Source of the DNA: Pithys albifrons albifrons
Taxonomy: Eukaryota > Chordata > Aves > Passeriformes > Thamnophilidae
Direction: 5' to 3'
DNA: 64,000 bases
Assembly: GCF_047495875.1 (NCBI RefSeq)
Contig: NC_092466.1
Coordinates: 18,100,561 to 18,164,560, forward strand
A model generated the notes under the pieces. The model made no database searches. It was not told the DNA's origin and saw nothing but the letters and a program-made list of their open reading frames with translations. This document shows, piece after piece, positions 49,690 through 61,085 of this stretch. A program made the position numbers and the translations under genes. Every line of letters starts with the position of its first letter. Positions within the stretch are counted from its first letter, which is position 1.

Positions 49690-50276
49690 GAAGGCATCCT
49701 GGCCTGTATCAGGAACAGTGTGGCCAACAGGTCCAGGGCAGTGATCCTTCCCCAAACTCAGCGCTGGTGAGACCTCACCTTGAGTACTGTGTCCAGTTTT
49801 GGGCCCCTCAGTTCAGGAAGGCTGTCAAGGTGTTGGAGCAAGTCCAGAGAAGAGCAACAAGGCTGGTGAAGGGACGTGAACACAAGCCCTATGAGGAGAG
49901 GCTGAGTGAGCTGGGGTTGTTCAGCCTGGAAAAGAGGAGGCTCAGGGGAGACCTCATCACCCTCTGTAACTACCTGAAAGAAGGTGGGGGTTGGTCTCTC
50001 CTCCCAGGCAACTATCAGAATGACACAAGGGCATGGTCTTAAGCTCTGCCAGGGGACGTTTAGGTTTGATATTAGGAAAAAATTCTTTAAAGAGAGGGTG
50101 AACAGGCATTGGAATGTGCTGCCCAGGGAAATAGTGGATTGACCATCCCTGGAGGTTTTTAAGATGAGACTGGATGTGGCACTTACTGCCATGGTCTAGT
50201 AACCACAGTAGTGGTTCAAGGGTTGGACTTGATGATCTCAGAGGTCTTTTCCAACCCAGCTGATTCTATGATTATC
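49690..50276 (+). mobile_element. CR1 LINE, 5'-truncated 3' end
   Basis: This is a clear CR1 3' fragment. Translated pieces match the C-terminal end of CR1 ORF2 (reverse-transcriptase protein): [48 protein letters not shown]. They lie in a frame open for 49767-50042 that ends in a premature stop, so it is inactive. The 3' untranslated part has the usual GGTTGGACTTGATGATCT, then TTTTCCAACCCAGCTGATTC, and the CR1-type terminal ATTCTATG motif just before 50276. CR1 elements are normally 5'-truncated and lack target duplications, as here. The reading frame is well preserved, so this copy is younger than the one at 57330-58090. Confidence 0.93.
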
Positions 50277-53200
50277 AGATGCCAGTTCTACTGAATTGGA
50301 ATGGAATGCAACCTGCCACTTAAAGAGGAAACCTCCAATTGTTTTGCTGTTGAACACAGCCAAGTTATTTTTGTGCACACAACAGAATTGTTCCAAATAT
50401 TTTTACTAACTCCAGCATATCCAGGATGTGTCTGGACATGACACATGATCAGATCAACTGTGCCACCCCCTGGTGTCTGGACTGAAGTGCCCCAAAGGCA
50501 CCGGAGCCCACAGAGAGCTGGTGCACTGTGTGTCCCTAACAGCTCCGATGTGTGGGATGCATTGCACTGTTGGTCACTGGCCTGCACTGCACCCCTATAT
50601 AGTATAGTAGTTTCTCTTTGTGCTTTACAGCTCCTCTGACTGCTTGTGATGTTTCATTGTGTGATAACAAAAAGCAGATTTTTGTAAGATTCCAAAATTC
50701 TATGAGTTGGAAAATGGACTGATTCATTGAAATATTATTTCAGGTTAGTTCTACAGTGTAAATCAGTAGAAAGACATGTTCTTCCAATAAGACTGACTCA
50801 AGATTACTTGCAGAAAGGAATTTCAGAGTAATCCAGCGCAAACCTCACGGCTGGTTGGCAGCAGCTCAGCTCCCTCCATTCATGAACAGAATAAATCCTC
50901 CATGTGGTTTCCCCTGATGATACCAAACATCAGCACAAAAGGCACAGTGCCTTTGGAAACAAACTCAGAAGCACTCTGGAATGGGATGCGCATGTCCCTT
51001 GTCCTGCTGTAACCTGGAATTGAACCTGATTTATATGCAATTCATAGGCAGGGCTACTACAGTTACACTTTCTCTCTTGCAGTGAGACACAGTGGCAGCT
51101 ACTCAGTTTCTGGTACATGTAAAAGGTTGGAAAACAGTAACTTGATACAAAGAAGGCAGCAGCAGCAGTCATAACTTACTGCTCAGTAACAGTGGTTTGT
51201 GGTCTAGGGGTACAGCTCCTGGTGATGTTAGGATGACAGCTCAGTGTCCCAGCCACCGTGGAGAATACACAATTGTCCCCGTATGACATGAAAAGTGACA
51301 CTGTCCACAGCTCACAGTTTTAGCCATTAGACATTTGTTATGAATATCTACCAGCTGCAGCTGGGAAATAGTTGCTGGTGCGAAGGTCTTGTGTTCCCTG
51401 AACAGAGTAGAAGGGGGAGTCCGCAGCTGCTGTGGTTACTAGTTCTCAGCCAAAACTCTGCAAGCTTCTGACCCCACATGTTTTTCCTAGACTTAGTGGC
51501 TCCATGAACCTGCAGCTGCAGAGGTTGTGGAGGTGGTGTTGCACTTGCTCTGATCAAGGAGTGTGTTTGCATCTCCATGTTCAGCTCCTCAGAGTTGCTG
51601 AATTTATCTTCTTCTGACTGATGCCTCTAACAGTTACTTTGCTCCTCTTTCTCATGACTATTTTGAGTAATAAATACCTCCTGCCATTTTTAAAAAAGAT
51701 ACTATTAGCAGTTATTCCCTTTCATCCCTCATGCTCAAGCCATCCTAATGAGGTAGGAAGTATGCTAAGCTCAAAAGAGTCCACTGCACTAGTGCAGGTT
51801 AGTAAAAATCTCACAGATAAATCTTTGCAAGCTGGGAAGAGATTATTGTGGAAACTATTCTATGTTTAGAACAATCAGCACTTGGTGAATTTTTCAGAGA
51901 AGTTTCCTTTTCTCTCTGTGAACAGAACTGGTATTAATAACTTGTTCCAGTCAGCTGGGAAGTCTTGTGGTTGTGTTTTTGTGTTTAGTTGACTTAGGAC
52001 AATACTGTCCTTCTAGAGAGGTGAAAAGCCTTGACACGGAGACAAGGTGTGCACTTCAGCATGGTGATGTCTGTGGCCTTTTGGTTGCATCTACAGGTGA
52101 TCTCCGTATGGATGTTCTGCTTCATGTGACAGTGTTTTATGAACTCTCTCACTGGCTGACAGCACACAGCCCACAGGACAAAAGTGAGATAAATTTGCTG
52201 TGTGCTGGTCAAAGAGAGGGTGCAATGGTTGGTTTTCATCTTAAGTGAACTGAGGCAACCAGGATCAAGTCCATAAGGGCACAATCTTCTGTGAAGATGC
52301 TGAAAGCAGCACCTGTGTCATGGTTACTGGGTTTTCAAAAGGCACTGCACACTAATTTATGATTTTGAGATTTCTTTTTTTAACTGATGGTGCTCTTACA
52401 TAGCAATAGAACAGCTCAAGGGTTTCTTCCATTAGTGTTATCTCTGTTTTGTACATATTAGCTTCGGCCAGCTGGGTTTTAGCCAGTTCAAGGTAAAAAC
52501 TGATTGTTGAGGAAGCTTCATAATCATCTGAGGCATCTCAGGAGACTAGGGATTTTAGGCAATAGACTTCAACTCATTTAAGTTATGAACTGAAAAAATA
52601 GATAAAATATCCTGAAATGCAAAGGGAAAATTTATCATTTCATCCCAAAACTTTTGAATTATTTGCTTCAATGAAATGTTGGAACTGCAAAAATTTTAAA
52701 TATTCAGCTGTTCAGTTTTGTGTTTGCAGGCTTATACTTTAAAAAAAATCTATAGGCAACACATGGACTGACTTCATCCAGCTGTAACTTTGTGATGAAT
52801 ATGGAGATACTCTCAGACCAAGAGCCTGCAAATTACCTGATTCTGTTTCTGAGTTAGTATCTAATTCCCTTGTGATTTCTGATGGCTAGGCAGTTACTAC
52901 AGTCCACTGTACTTGGTTTTGTTTTCAGTAAGAAATGGGTACTGTAGTCTCAGAGTATTAGATACCATTTTCAGAAGCGTACACTTCACTGGAATACTTC
53001 TGTGCCAAGTCAGTGATTTTTGGACAGTTCATCAATGCAAAATGCTTTGTGTGTTTAAGAAAGACCAGCACTTCAATGCATGTGCAAAACAACCATGGGA
53101 TTGATTCAAAACTTTCCATTTTAGTCTTTAAATAAAAATGCCAATGAAACTCTACCACTCTCTGAAAGCTGTTACATGTCCCTGTCATTATTCTTAGACA

Positions 53201-56200
53201 ATAACAACCATGAAAATGTTATCTTTTTTCTTTTTCCTACTTTCTAAAGGCTCCATTAATACAGATAACTGAGATCTTCCTGAGTAGCAAATTATTAATT
53301 AATGATCATGTGAAACAAAATACAAAGAAAACATACACTTTAAAGGACTATTCTTGTGTGAGTGCCTGTAACTCCAATGGAGACAAATGGGAGATGCACA
53401 TACAACAAAAGAGAGAATATGTTCACCATGATAGATGAAAAAGGATAGCCCGGAAGAGAGTGGAATGAAAAGAGGGATTTTAAGCAGGATTACACATGCC
53501 TGTGGCAACTGTTGTCAATAAATTACAGTAAGATCAAAGAAAAATAGAATGCTTTGATAAGAGATTAAGAAGTGCCCTTCTCAAATGTACAGTTGCAATT
53601 AAAAGCAAATAACATTACATTTTAATCCCATACCCAAGACACTACATTTTATTTATGAATGACTTCTGGTACCTGGGGATAAAGACAGCTTCTTCAATGT
53701 CTTCATTCTGTTAGAGCCAGCAACCAAACAAACATGCACTCATTATTTTCATGCAGGAGTTCTGATACAGGACTTTGGGTGAGGTGGTATAAATTTTGGA
53801 AAGATTAGGTGACATGCTGCAGCTAAAAGGTGAAGACAATCCAGACACCAAGGCTGCTGCTTTTCTTGAGTTGATAGGTAAGTATTTACCAAGTTGTAAT
53901 AAAGATAAAAGCAAAATTGGATTTGCTTTCATCTATTTTCTAGAATAATTTCTTGCCCTAGAACATAATGAACATGTGTACTATTGCTTATGGAACTCAG
54001 TAAAACACAGCTCTTTGAAAAGTCAATGAAAAATTAAGCAGCAAAGTTACTAAGTTATTACAAATATGATTATACTTTCATCATCTTATACAAATAGTAA
54101 AAGTTGACTTTTTGTTTGGTTTGTGTCGTTAATCCACAGCAAACATGGGAAGATGCATTATGACTGTTTCCCTTCACCATCAGAAGAGCAGACACTCCAG
54201 CATGCATATTGCAGCGACTCTGGGACTGCAGAAGTATTTGCAGGTGCTTGAAAAAATTGTTCAGACAGTAAAAGTCAAATCTGGCCTTATGGCCTTATGT
54301 TTTCATATCTGGCAACTGCTTCATCTACACATTTTTCATCTGAAGGCTAAAATCTACCCTTTTCCCCCACTGGTTTCTGGTTGTACAGATCATAAGCAGA
54401 AAGCCCTCTGCACTTGCAAAGCACATTTTGTAGTTGACTTGGCTTTCTCAATCAGCTGGCACTAAGAAGTTTAATGTTTTACTTGCAATTAATTCATTTG
54501 TTCAACAGGCTGGAGCTCTACTTCACCACTGTATGTGTTACTGTGAATGACACTGTAATGCCTTGAGAGCTCATTCTACAAAACACTTACTGCTGATGAG
54601 AAGATGCTTCTGCCCTCTCGTCAGTAATTCATGGTTGATATAAAAGGTGGTGCTCTTCCACCCTTAAAAAGCCTGAGTGAAAACAGCATAATTTCCAATC
54701 TCATCAGCACTAAGCTATACAATATTCCATGAAATCTGAGTCATTAAGCTGAGGGAAGCATGGATGCATACTGCTGGGATTAATTTCTTCAGGTTTTACT
54801 AAAGGTGGTATTACAAATTCCATGTATGAAGTCTCTGTGCTTGTGCTTCTGGAATAGAGGCTGTACATGGCAGAAGGCCAAATTTCTCCTGATTTCTGTG
54901 ATCAAACACTAAAAGAAGAAAGCCCAATCGGAAATTGCAAGGATTCACCTGTACCTGGCTATAAACTCAGTAGTCCAGCATTCCAAGCCAGCACATGCAA
55001 ACCCAAGAGTTTGACTGTGACTGTGTGTTTGGTATCTGACAAGTAAGGCTTGAGACTATTGAAAAGAAAAGGAAAAAGGTTTTCTACATCTATTTGAGCT
55101 GGAATTCAAAGTTGTAGTCAGTCAGAGATGCCCTATACTTCCTTGCTTCAGGAAACCCAGAAGCCTAGTAGAATTTAGATAGACATACAGTGTTTCAGTA
55201 TTTCTTTTCCACTTTCTGCCAAAACTAAGAATTGCAGAGACACTTTATGAAGAAATCAAAACTAGCCAAAACTGTGCTGGTTTTCACAAGCTGCAGTTTC
55301 TTGGCAAAGACACTGGTGATTTCTTATTTCCTCCAAAGTATTGCTCTGACTCATGCTACTAAATGAGAAAGCAATGCCTTTTCCCCTCCTCATCATGCAA
55401 TACTGTATGAAAACATGAGGTTACTCAACAGAACTGAATGGCCACTCACTTGAAGTAAAGACAGCACAGTGGTCTGAATCTGAGTGTCAGAAAAGGCGTC
55501 TTCATGCCATTCAGAGAGGAACCTCACTGAAGGTATTCACTGCTGCGGCCACCAAGCCAGAGCCCTCAGCCATCTGAAAAGATGGGCATTGACAATTGAA
55601 AATGCCCTTCAGTACTCTCAGTTTCTAAATTTTTTTCTTGTATCTGTCAGAAAAAGGAAAATATGTGTTTGTTTTTATGGCTCTTCACAATGAAATTTAG
55701 TGTTTCATTTGGATTAATGCTGTCCTGTATCCTTGCCCTTGATACCCTGCGGTGGGGAGGAAAAAGAAGGATTGTCCCGATCTTTCTATCATGTTACAGT
55801 GGGAACAGCCTGCCCCTAGACTGGCTTTGCAACACAGATGGTCTAAACAGACATGAAAAAAGAAGCAGAGCTCATAGAAAATTCTTACAGGATATGTGAG
55901 TTAGAAATGGGCAGAGGCTCAGGAAGAACTGGCTGATCCTAGGAACCTTCCTAGCTCCTTAATTTGGGTAACAACAGATTTTGGGGGAAATGGCATACCC
56001 CATGGTCTCCTTGGCTGCCTGGGGTGTGAAGATGCCTTTGCTGAGACAAAATAGGGAAATTTTTGGTATTTTCCCCTGTGAAATATCAATTTACTAAAAA
56101 TAGTGCCCGTAGATGAATACAGTGCAGTTTTCAGACCTGCAGAAACCAACTGAGATATTTCACTCTTCTTTCCTCCTTTTTCATGCATTCCCTACACTTT

Positions 56201-57329
56201 CTCCTGAAACAGAATACAGAAATCCCAAGCCAAAGTGTTGCAATAGACTCTTGTAAAACTTCTGTGTTACGGAAGGGCAAAAGTTTATCTCCAAGTTCAT
56301 CATCTGAAATAAATTTGCCTGATTATGAAACTTTGGAACAAAGGTGCATCTGGGCTTTTTCCTTGCCGGGTTTTTTTTTCCTTGGTTGGTTTTTAATTAC
56401 TCTCTTCTCTCAAATTAAACTTGAATTGTATTTTTGGTATATGCCATGTACCTGTAACAAATTGATTAAAAAAGAGCAAATTGATTTTTCTAGCTGTGTT
56501 TACAGTCAAAGAAATACCCTCTAGCCTCAAGAGAATGACCAACATAATATGATGTAATGTAATTCCAAAGTTGCATCAATGCTTTTCCACCCTCACTGAC
56601 ATTATTGCAATCAAAGGAGATATTTATTAAAAATAGCTTGGATACAAATCCAATAATACCTCAATGACAGTGAAACCTCATTTCATGAAAGGGAGGAAAA
56701 AGCTTTTCAGCAAATTTAATGTGAAGCAGATTTACACATTTACATTTTAATTGCAATATGTTAAAATCAAAGGAAAAACCCAAACCAATAAACATCTCCC
56801 CACCCCCCAAACACAAAAGGGTTGTTTTTTCCAGGTAACAGTGATTTTCAAAATCTCCTCAAGCTGTTTCTAATGTTATAGTGGATATGATTTCAATAAA
56901 TGAGAAAGGCTGCCATGCCTGAGTGCATGTATTGTAAGTGTTGTGACATACTATTGTTTTGCTAAAAGATTACAAAATCAATGCTTTATGAAAACATTAT
57001 CATATTTTAAAGCAAAATCCATCCAATTATTTCTTACTTTCATTCCCTGAGCTCCCTTTTATTCACAAGATGCAGGAACGTCCCTAAGGTAGAACATCCA
57101 CTTGGGTTGTAACCAAAGATCTCACAGGACAGCTTCAGTGCCAATAGAGCAGAGAAGCGCCTTTCTGTTTTTCCTTAGCTCCCAAGATATTTCAACTGGC
57201 TGAAAATGATGAGAGAATAAACGACAGGCAGGCTGACCTGACTGGGTTCTGGGAAAACAAGGAGAAGAGTTAACCAAAGGTTTACAAAGAAAGAATCAGG
57301 CATGTTACAAGCAGTGGATGCCAGTCTGT
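50277..57329. other. Non-coding stretch, no gene supported
   Basis: Short open frames only; no recognisable protein, RNA gene or transposon. The bases just after the CR1 at 50276 are moderately GC-rich up to about 50.6 kb, with no splice-consistent exon. Confidence 0.5.
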
Positions 57330-58090
57330 ACGGCTGGATGCAAAGCAGATATTTTAAAAAAGTCTTTTTTCTCAGGATGAAAGGTCTGGTAGAGAATGGC
57401 ATACATGTTAATGCAGTTTACTTGGGTCTTGCCAAAGCATTTCATTTCAGGGGATATGTTGGTATGATTAAAAAGCATGCATTGTATGGAATTAAAAGGA
57501 TGCACTGTGGAAGAACTTAAAGCTGGCTCAGTGACAGATTGCAAAGTGGTGAGAGTAACGAGCGGAACTATTTCCAGCAGATTCCCACAAGGATCAGTTC
57601 CTGGTACAACATCGTTTAGTATTTTCATCACGTGTCCAAACAATGATGTAAAATTGGTCCCAAGATGGCTGGGGGCTGGAGCACTTACCGTGTAGGAAAT
57701 GGTTGGTGAGCTGGACTTGTTCAGCAAGGAGAAGACAAGGTTTCAAGGAAAGTAAACAGCCTATGAAGAGGTTACAAAGAAAGCAGAGCCAGGCTCTTTA
57801 TAGAGGTTTGTGGGAAGAGAATAAGAAACCATGACACAAATTGAAAGAGGGAAAGTTTCAACTGTATATAAGAAAAAAGAAATTGCTGTGAGGATACTCA
57901 GGCATTGGATCAGGATGGCTAGGGGGTTATGAAATCTCTTTCCTTGGAGGTATTTCAGATCTGACTGGGTGAAGCCTGGAACCTCCTTACCTGAATTCAA
58001 TTTTGACCTTGTTTTGAGCAGAAACTCGACTAGACAACTTCCCAAGGTCTGTCTGGTGTTGGAAGGAACGTAATTTGGTTGATTCTGCCT
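57330..58090 (+). mobile_element. Old, degraded CR1 LINE fragment with remnants of the reverse-transcriptase domain
   Basis: Frames shift several times, but remnants follow CR1 ORF2 order. NAVYLGLAKAFHF corresponds to the reverse-transcriptase block usually read as VYLDFSKAFD, followed about 60 codons later by a remnant of the VTSGVPQGSVLGP-type block (VTSGTISSRFPQGSVPGTTS) and FSIFI. About 100 bases on, the sequence rejoins the CR1 3' end (GAGCTGGACTTGTTCAGCAAGG, CAGGCTCTTTATAGAGG, TCCTTGGAGGTATTTCAGATCTGACTGG, and GGAAGGAACG near the end). Comparison with the usual spacing indicates an internal deletion between the two parts. Many stops and frameshifts make it a pseudogene; it is not a host gene. 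Confidence 0.85.
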
Positions 58091-59660
58091 GGAGAGTGAT
58101 TTGGGAATCCTGTTGGATAATTACTTCAACATATGCTGTAATATAAGGCTACAGGGAAAAGCAATGGCTGGAGGCTATTTGGTTACTGCTGTTAAGCAGC
58201 CCCACACAAAACCTGCCACCTTTGCAGAGTGGAATTCCTAAAACAGAAGTAGCCAGAAGCAAGTGACCATCACTCCCTCAGGTACAGCCTGTGAAGTCTT
58301 GCACTGCTGCCCAATGGAGCTCTCCTGCATCTCCTGAGCTGCTGCTTTAGCTGTGTAAGTGGAGAGAAGGACAGCTAGGACTTGGATTTTTTCCTGCCCA
58401 TGCTACGCAGCATTTCAGAGGGATGTTTGTATCGCTCAGTGTTATAGCAGAGCAAAAAGGCATTCAGTACTGGGATGAGACGGAGTACTCAGGAGCTTTC
58501 AGGCAAAGGTATAGCAAGATTCAAAAACTAGAAGACTTAAGTTAGACAATTTGAAATTCTAAATAAAAATAAAGTTTAAAATTGCCAAAGCTTCTCTGGA
58601 GTGAAGTGTAATTCTCCTTTGTTGCCAGTCAAAAGTACTGCTCATACTTTATTTCAGAGTAGGTGGCCAGCATAGATGTGTGTTGGATCATGACTCAAGT
58701 GACCAGGATTTGCAGGCAGGCTCTCACTGTTCTCTTCTTTAAGCACTTTTCTTTTACTGCCCAACTTGGAGTTGTTCTTCAGTATTTATGAATGGCAGAA
58801 ACCTTTTAGACAACTCTACATCAATACAGAAAGTCTTCTTGCAGCAGCTGAGGGAGTAGTGTACATTGCTGACCACACACAAATGTAGTCAGAGGTTACA
58901 TGAACAGCATCAGCACAGCTGTGCTGGAGCAGCAGGACCCTGACCTGTATTGCTGACTAACAGTCAGTAGATAAACTCATCTGACCATGGATAACAACCA
59001 TCCTGGTGTGTTTTGCTGCACTTGCTTGTTAGCCGAGATCCATTAAGATGAATTATCCAGAGCTGTGTGTTGTAGAAATGCCATTATGATAAAGTTCACA
59101 GCCTCAGATAAATTCAAATCCCTTGTTTTTAAATAGAAATCATAGTTGTACTTTTTTTCTATTATGTGAAATCCCCAACCCTGATGTCATTTGAGGAGAG
59201 TTTTTTTTAAGCTATACCCTAAGAGATGCAACTATTGATTCATTGCTGGTTTGGGTTTTGACACCAGAGGACTTTGATGACCTGCTAGATTCTGACTCCT
59301 TTGTTTCTCCAATAATGACAGATCTGAAAAAATAGATTTGTAATATAATTTTTGACTTTAGTAATTTCTTACATTCTAAATTTGTACTGAGGACTAACTT
59401 TATATTCATAGGCGACATAATTTTGTGGGGTTTTTTTCCCCAAGGAGGAAATGTGCTTTGTTTTAGCAGTTTCATACACAAAAATACACATTGATAAGAA
59501 GTCTCTAAACAGATGATGTAGCGATTCCCTGATCACTTTAGAAAAGGCCGACAGAAATACATATCACTATGTTGAAAGATTTGGAAGGAGTGGTATAATT
59601 TTCATAATACAGTTAACTCATTTCCAAACTGCTTTTGACAAAAGTATCAAAGAGTATACG

Positions 59661-59707
59661 TTATATATAATAAAATAAATAAATAAAATTTAAAAAATTA
59701 AATAAAA
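59661..59707. repeat. A/T-only low-complexity run with AAAT units
   Basis: Forty-seven consecutive A/T bases, including TATATATAA and several AAAT/AATA units. Confidence 0.85.
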
Positions 59708-61030
59708 GAAATTAAAGTGTTTCTTTCCTTTTATGGAAAACCAACAGCTAAAAAAGAAAAAGGAGGAACAAATGCCGTTCTTGCAAAATGTAATTCTATA
59801 CTGCTCTGTTGTATGTGGATGTATGTAAAGTGTGCTGGATTTTCACACATACTGCAAAATAAACAAGCCATTACACACCAACATATTATTAATCCAGGAA
59901 GAGTAAGATAAAGGTTACTTCATTTTCTGTGTACCCTGGCTGCACACACGTGGAACACAGTCTGCTGGATCAATTACCTCTTGGGTGCATAACCCCTCCC
60001 CAACAACTGATTTTTTCATACCTTTACTTATTTAGCAGCAGGAAAAGGACAAGGACAGCCAGGCACAACGGCATCCAAAGGGCAGCATCTTCAGATGCAC
60101 GGACAGAGCCAAGGACAGAGTGCTGGAAAATGCAAGGTAGATGAGGACAGCAGTGATGGCATTGAAAACATGATCGTCATACACTTGACAGGAGGTGGCA
60201 ATATCATCTGTATCACACATGATGCTTTCACTCTACCATTAATCTCTTTAAAAAAATTAATTACAAACGTTCTTTACATAAGTCAGACAGTTTCTGTTTC
60301 AATAGCAGGGAACAGTGTGCCTTAGTTTTCCCTCTGTCATGCCGAGCCTACCGTCCTTTTGTGTTTTCTCTGTGGAGGATTTTTGTGACAATATCCAGTT
60401 GCCTTAACACCTTTTGCTCTGCCCTTATCCTTCAGTGGAGTGGCAAAAGTTTTTCAGATTCCCGTTACACATAGCCCACTGACCATCTCCTATTACCACC
60501 TTAATGAGAAATCACTTGGTGAAAGGTGATTAAGTTGTTGCAATCCAGCACAAGGTTAGAAGCTCATTATGCTACTTCTCGCTCCAATATTAAGCAAAAG
60601 TGATAAGCCACGAGTCTTAGCTGATATGAATCAATGCATTTCTGCTATTTCAATAGTGTTGCCTTGGTTTACATGACATTGCAGCTTAAAAGCATTTACC
60701 ATCAGGTTAATTTAGATCCCAGCCTTTGGTTAAAGTGGGTTTCTGTGTGCCACCAATTTAAAACAGAAACTTGGGATAATAAATGAATTTTTTTTTCTAT
60801 TCTATGTTATTGTTTTAGTCATCATGGATGGGATGCCTTAAAGATAAATAAGCTGTGGGGTTTGGGTAGCACTCATGATGCAAGATTTTGGTTTCTGTTT
60901 CCCCTCAGAGCACTGAGGTTTCCTGTAAAGCTACTCTGACTCTGGATTTATGTACCATTTGCAGAGGAGGATCTATCCACTTAAAGCTTCCAGTTTAGGC
61001 TTTGCCGAGTCAGTTTTATACATCAGGCTG

Positions 61031-61085
61031 TTTAAAAAAAAAAGAAAGAAAAAAGGGAAAAAAGGAAAGCAAAAAAGGCAAAAGT
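61031..61085 (+). repeat. Polypurine tract
   Basis: About 55 bases almost wholly A and G (AAAGAAAGAAAAAAGGG, AAAAAAGGAAAGC and similar), interrupted by two C. It is probably a decayed A-rich simple repeat. Confidence 0.75.

Noticed and set aside
49758..50192. 144-codon minus-strand open frame
   Set aside because: It is the antisense of the CR1 3' end and has no independent support.
57302..57727. Short open frames on both strands that might be a small gene
   Set aside because: The plus-strand frames are broken CR1 reverse-transcriptase remnants, and the minus-strand frame is their shadow.
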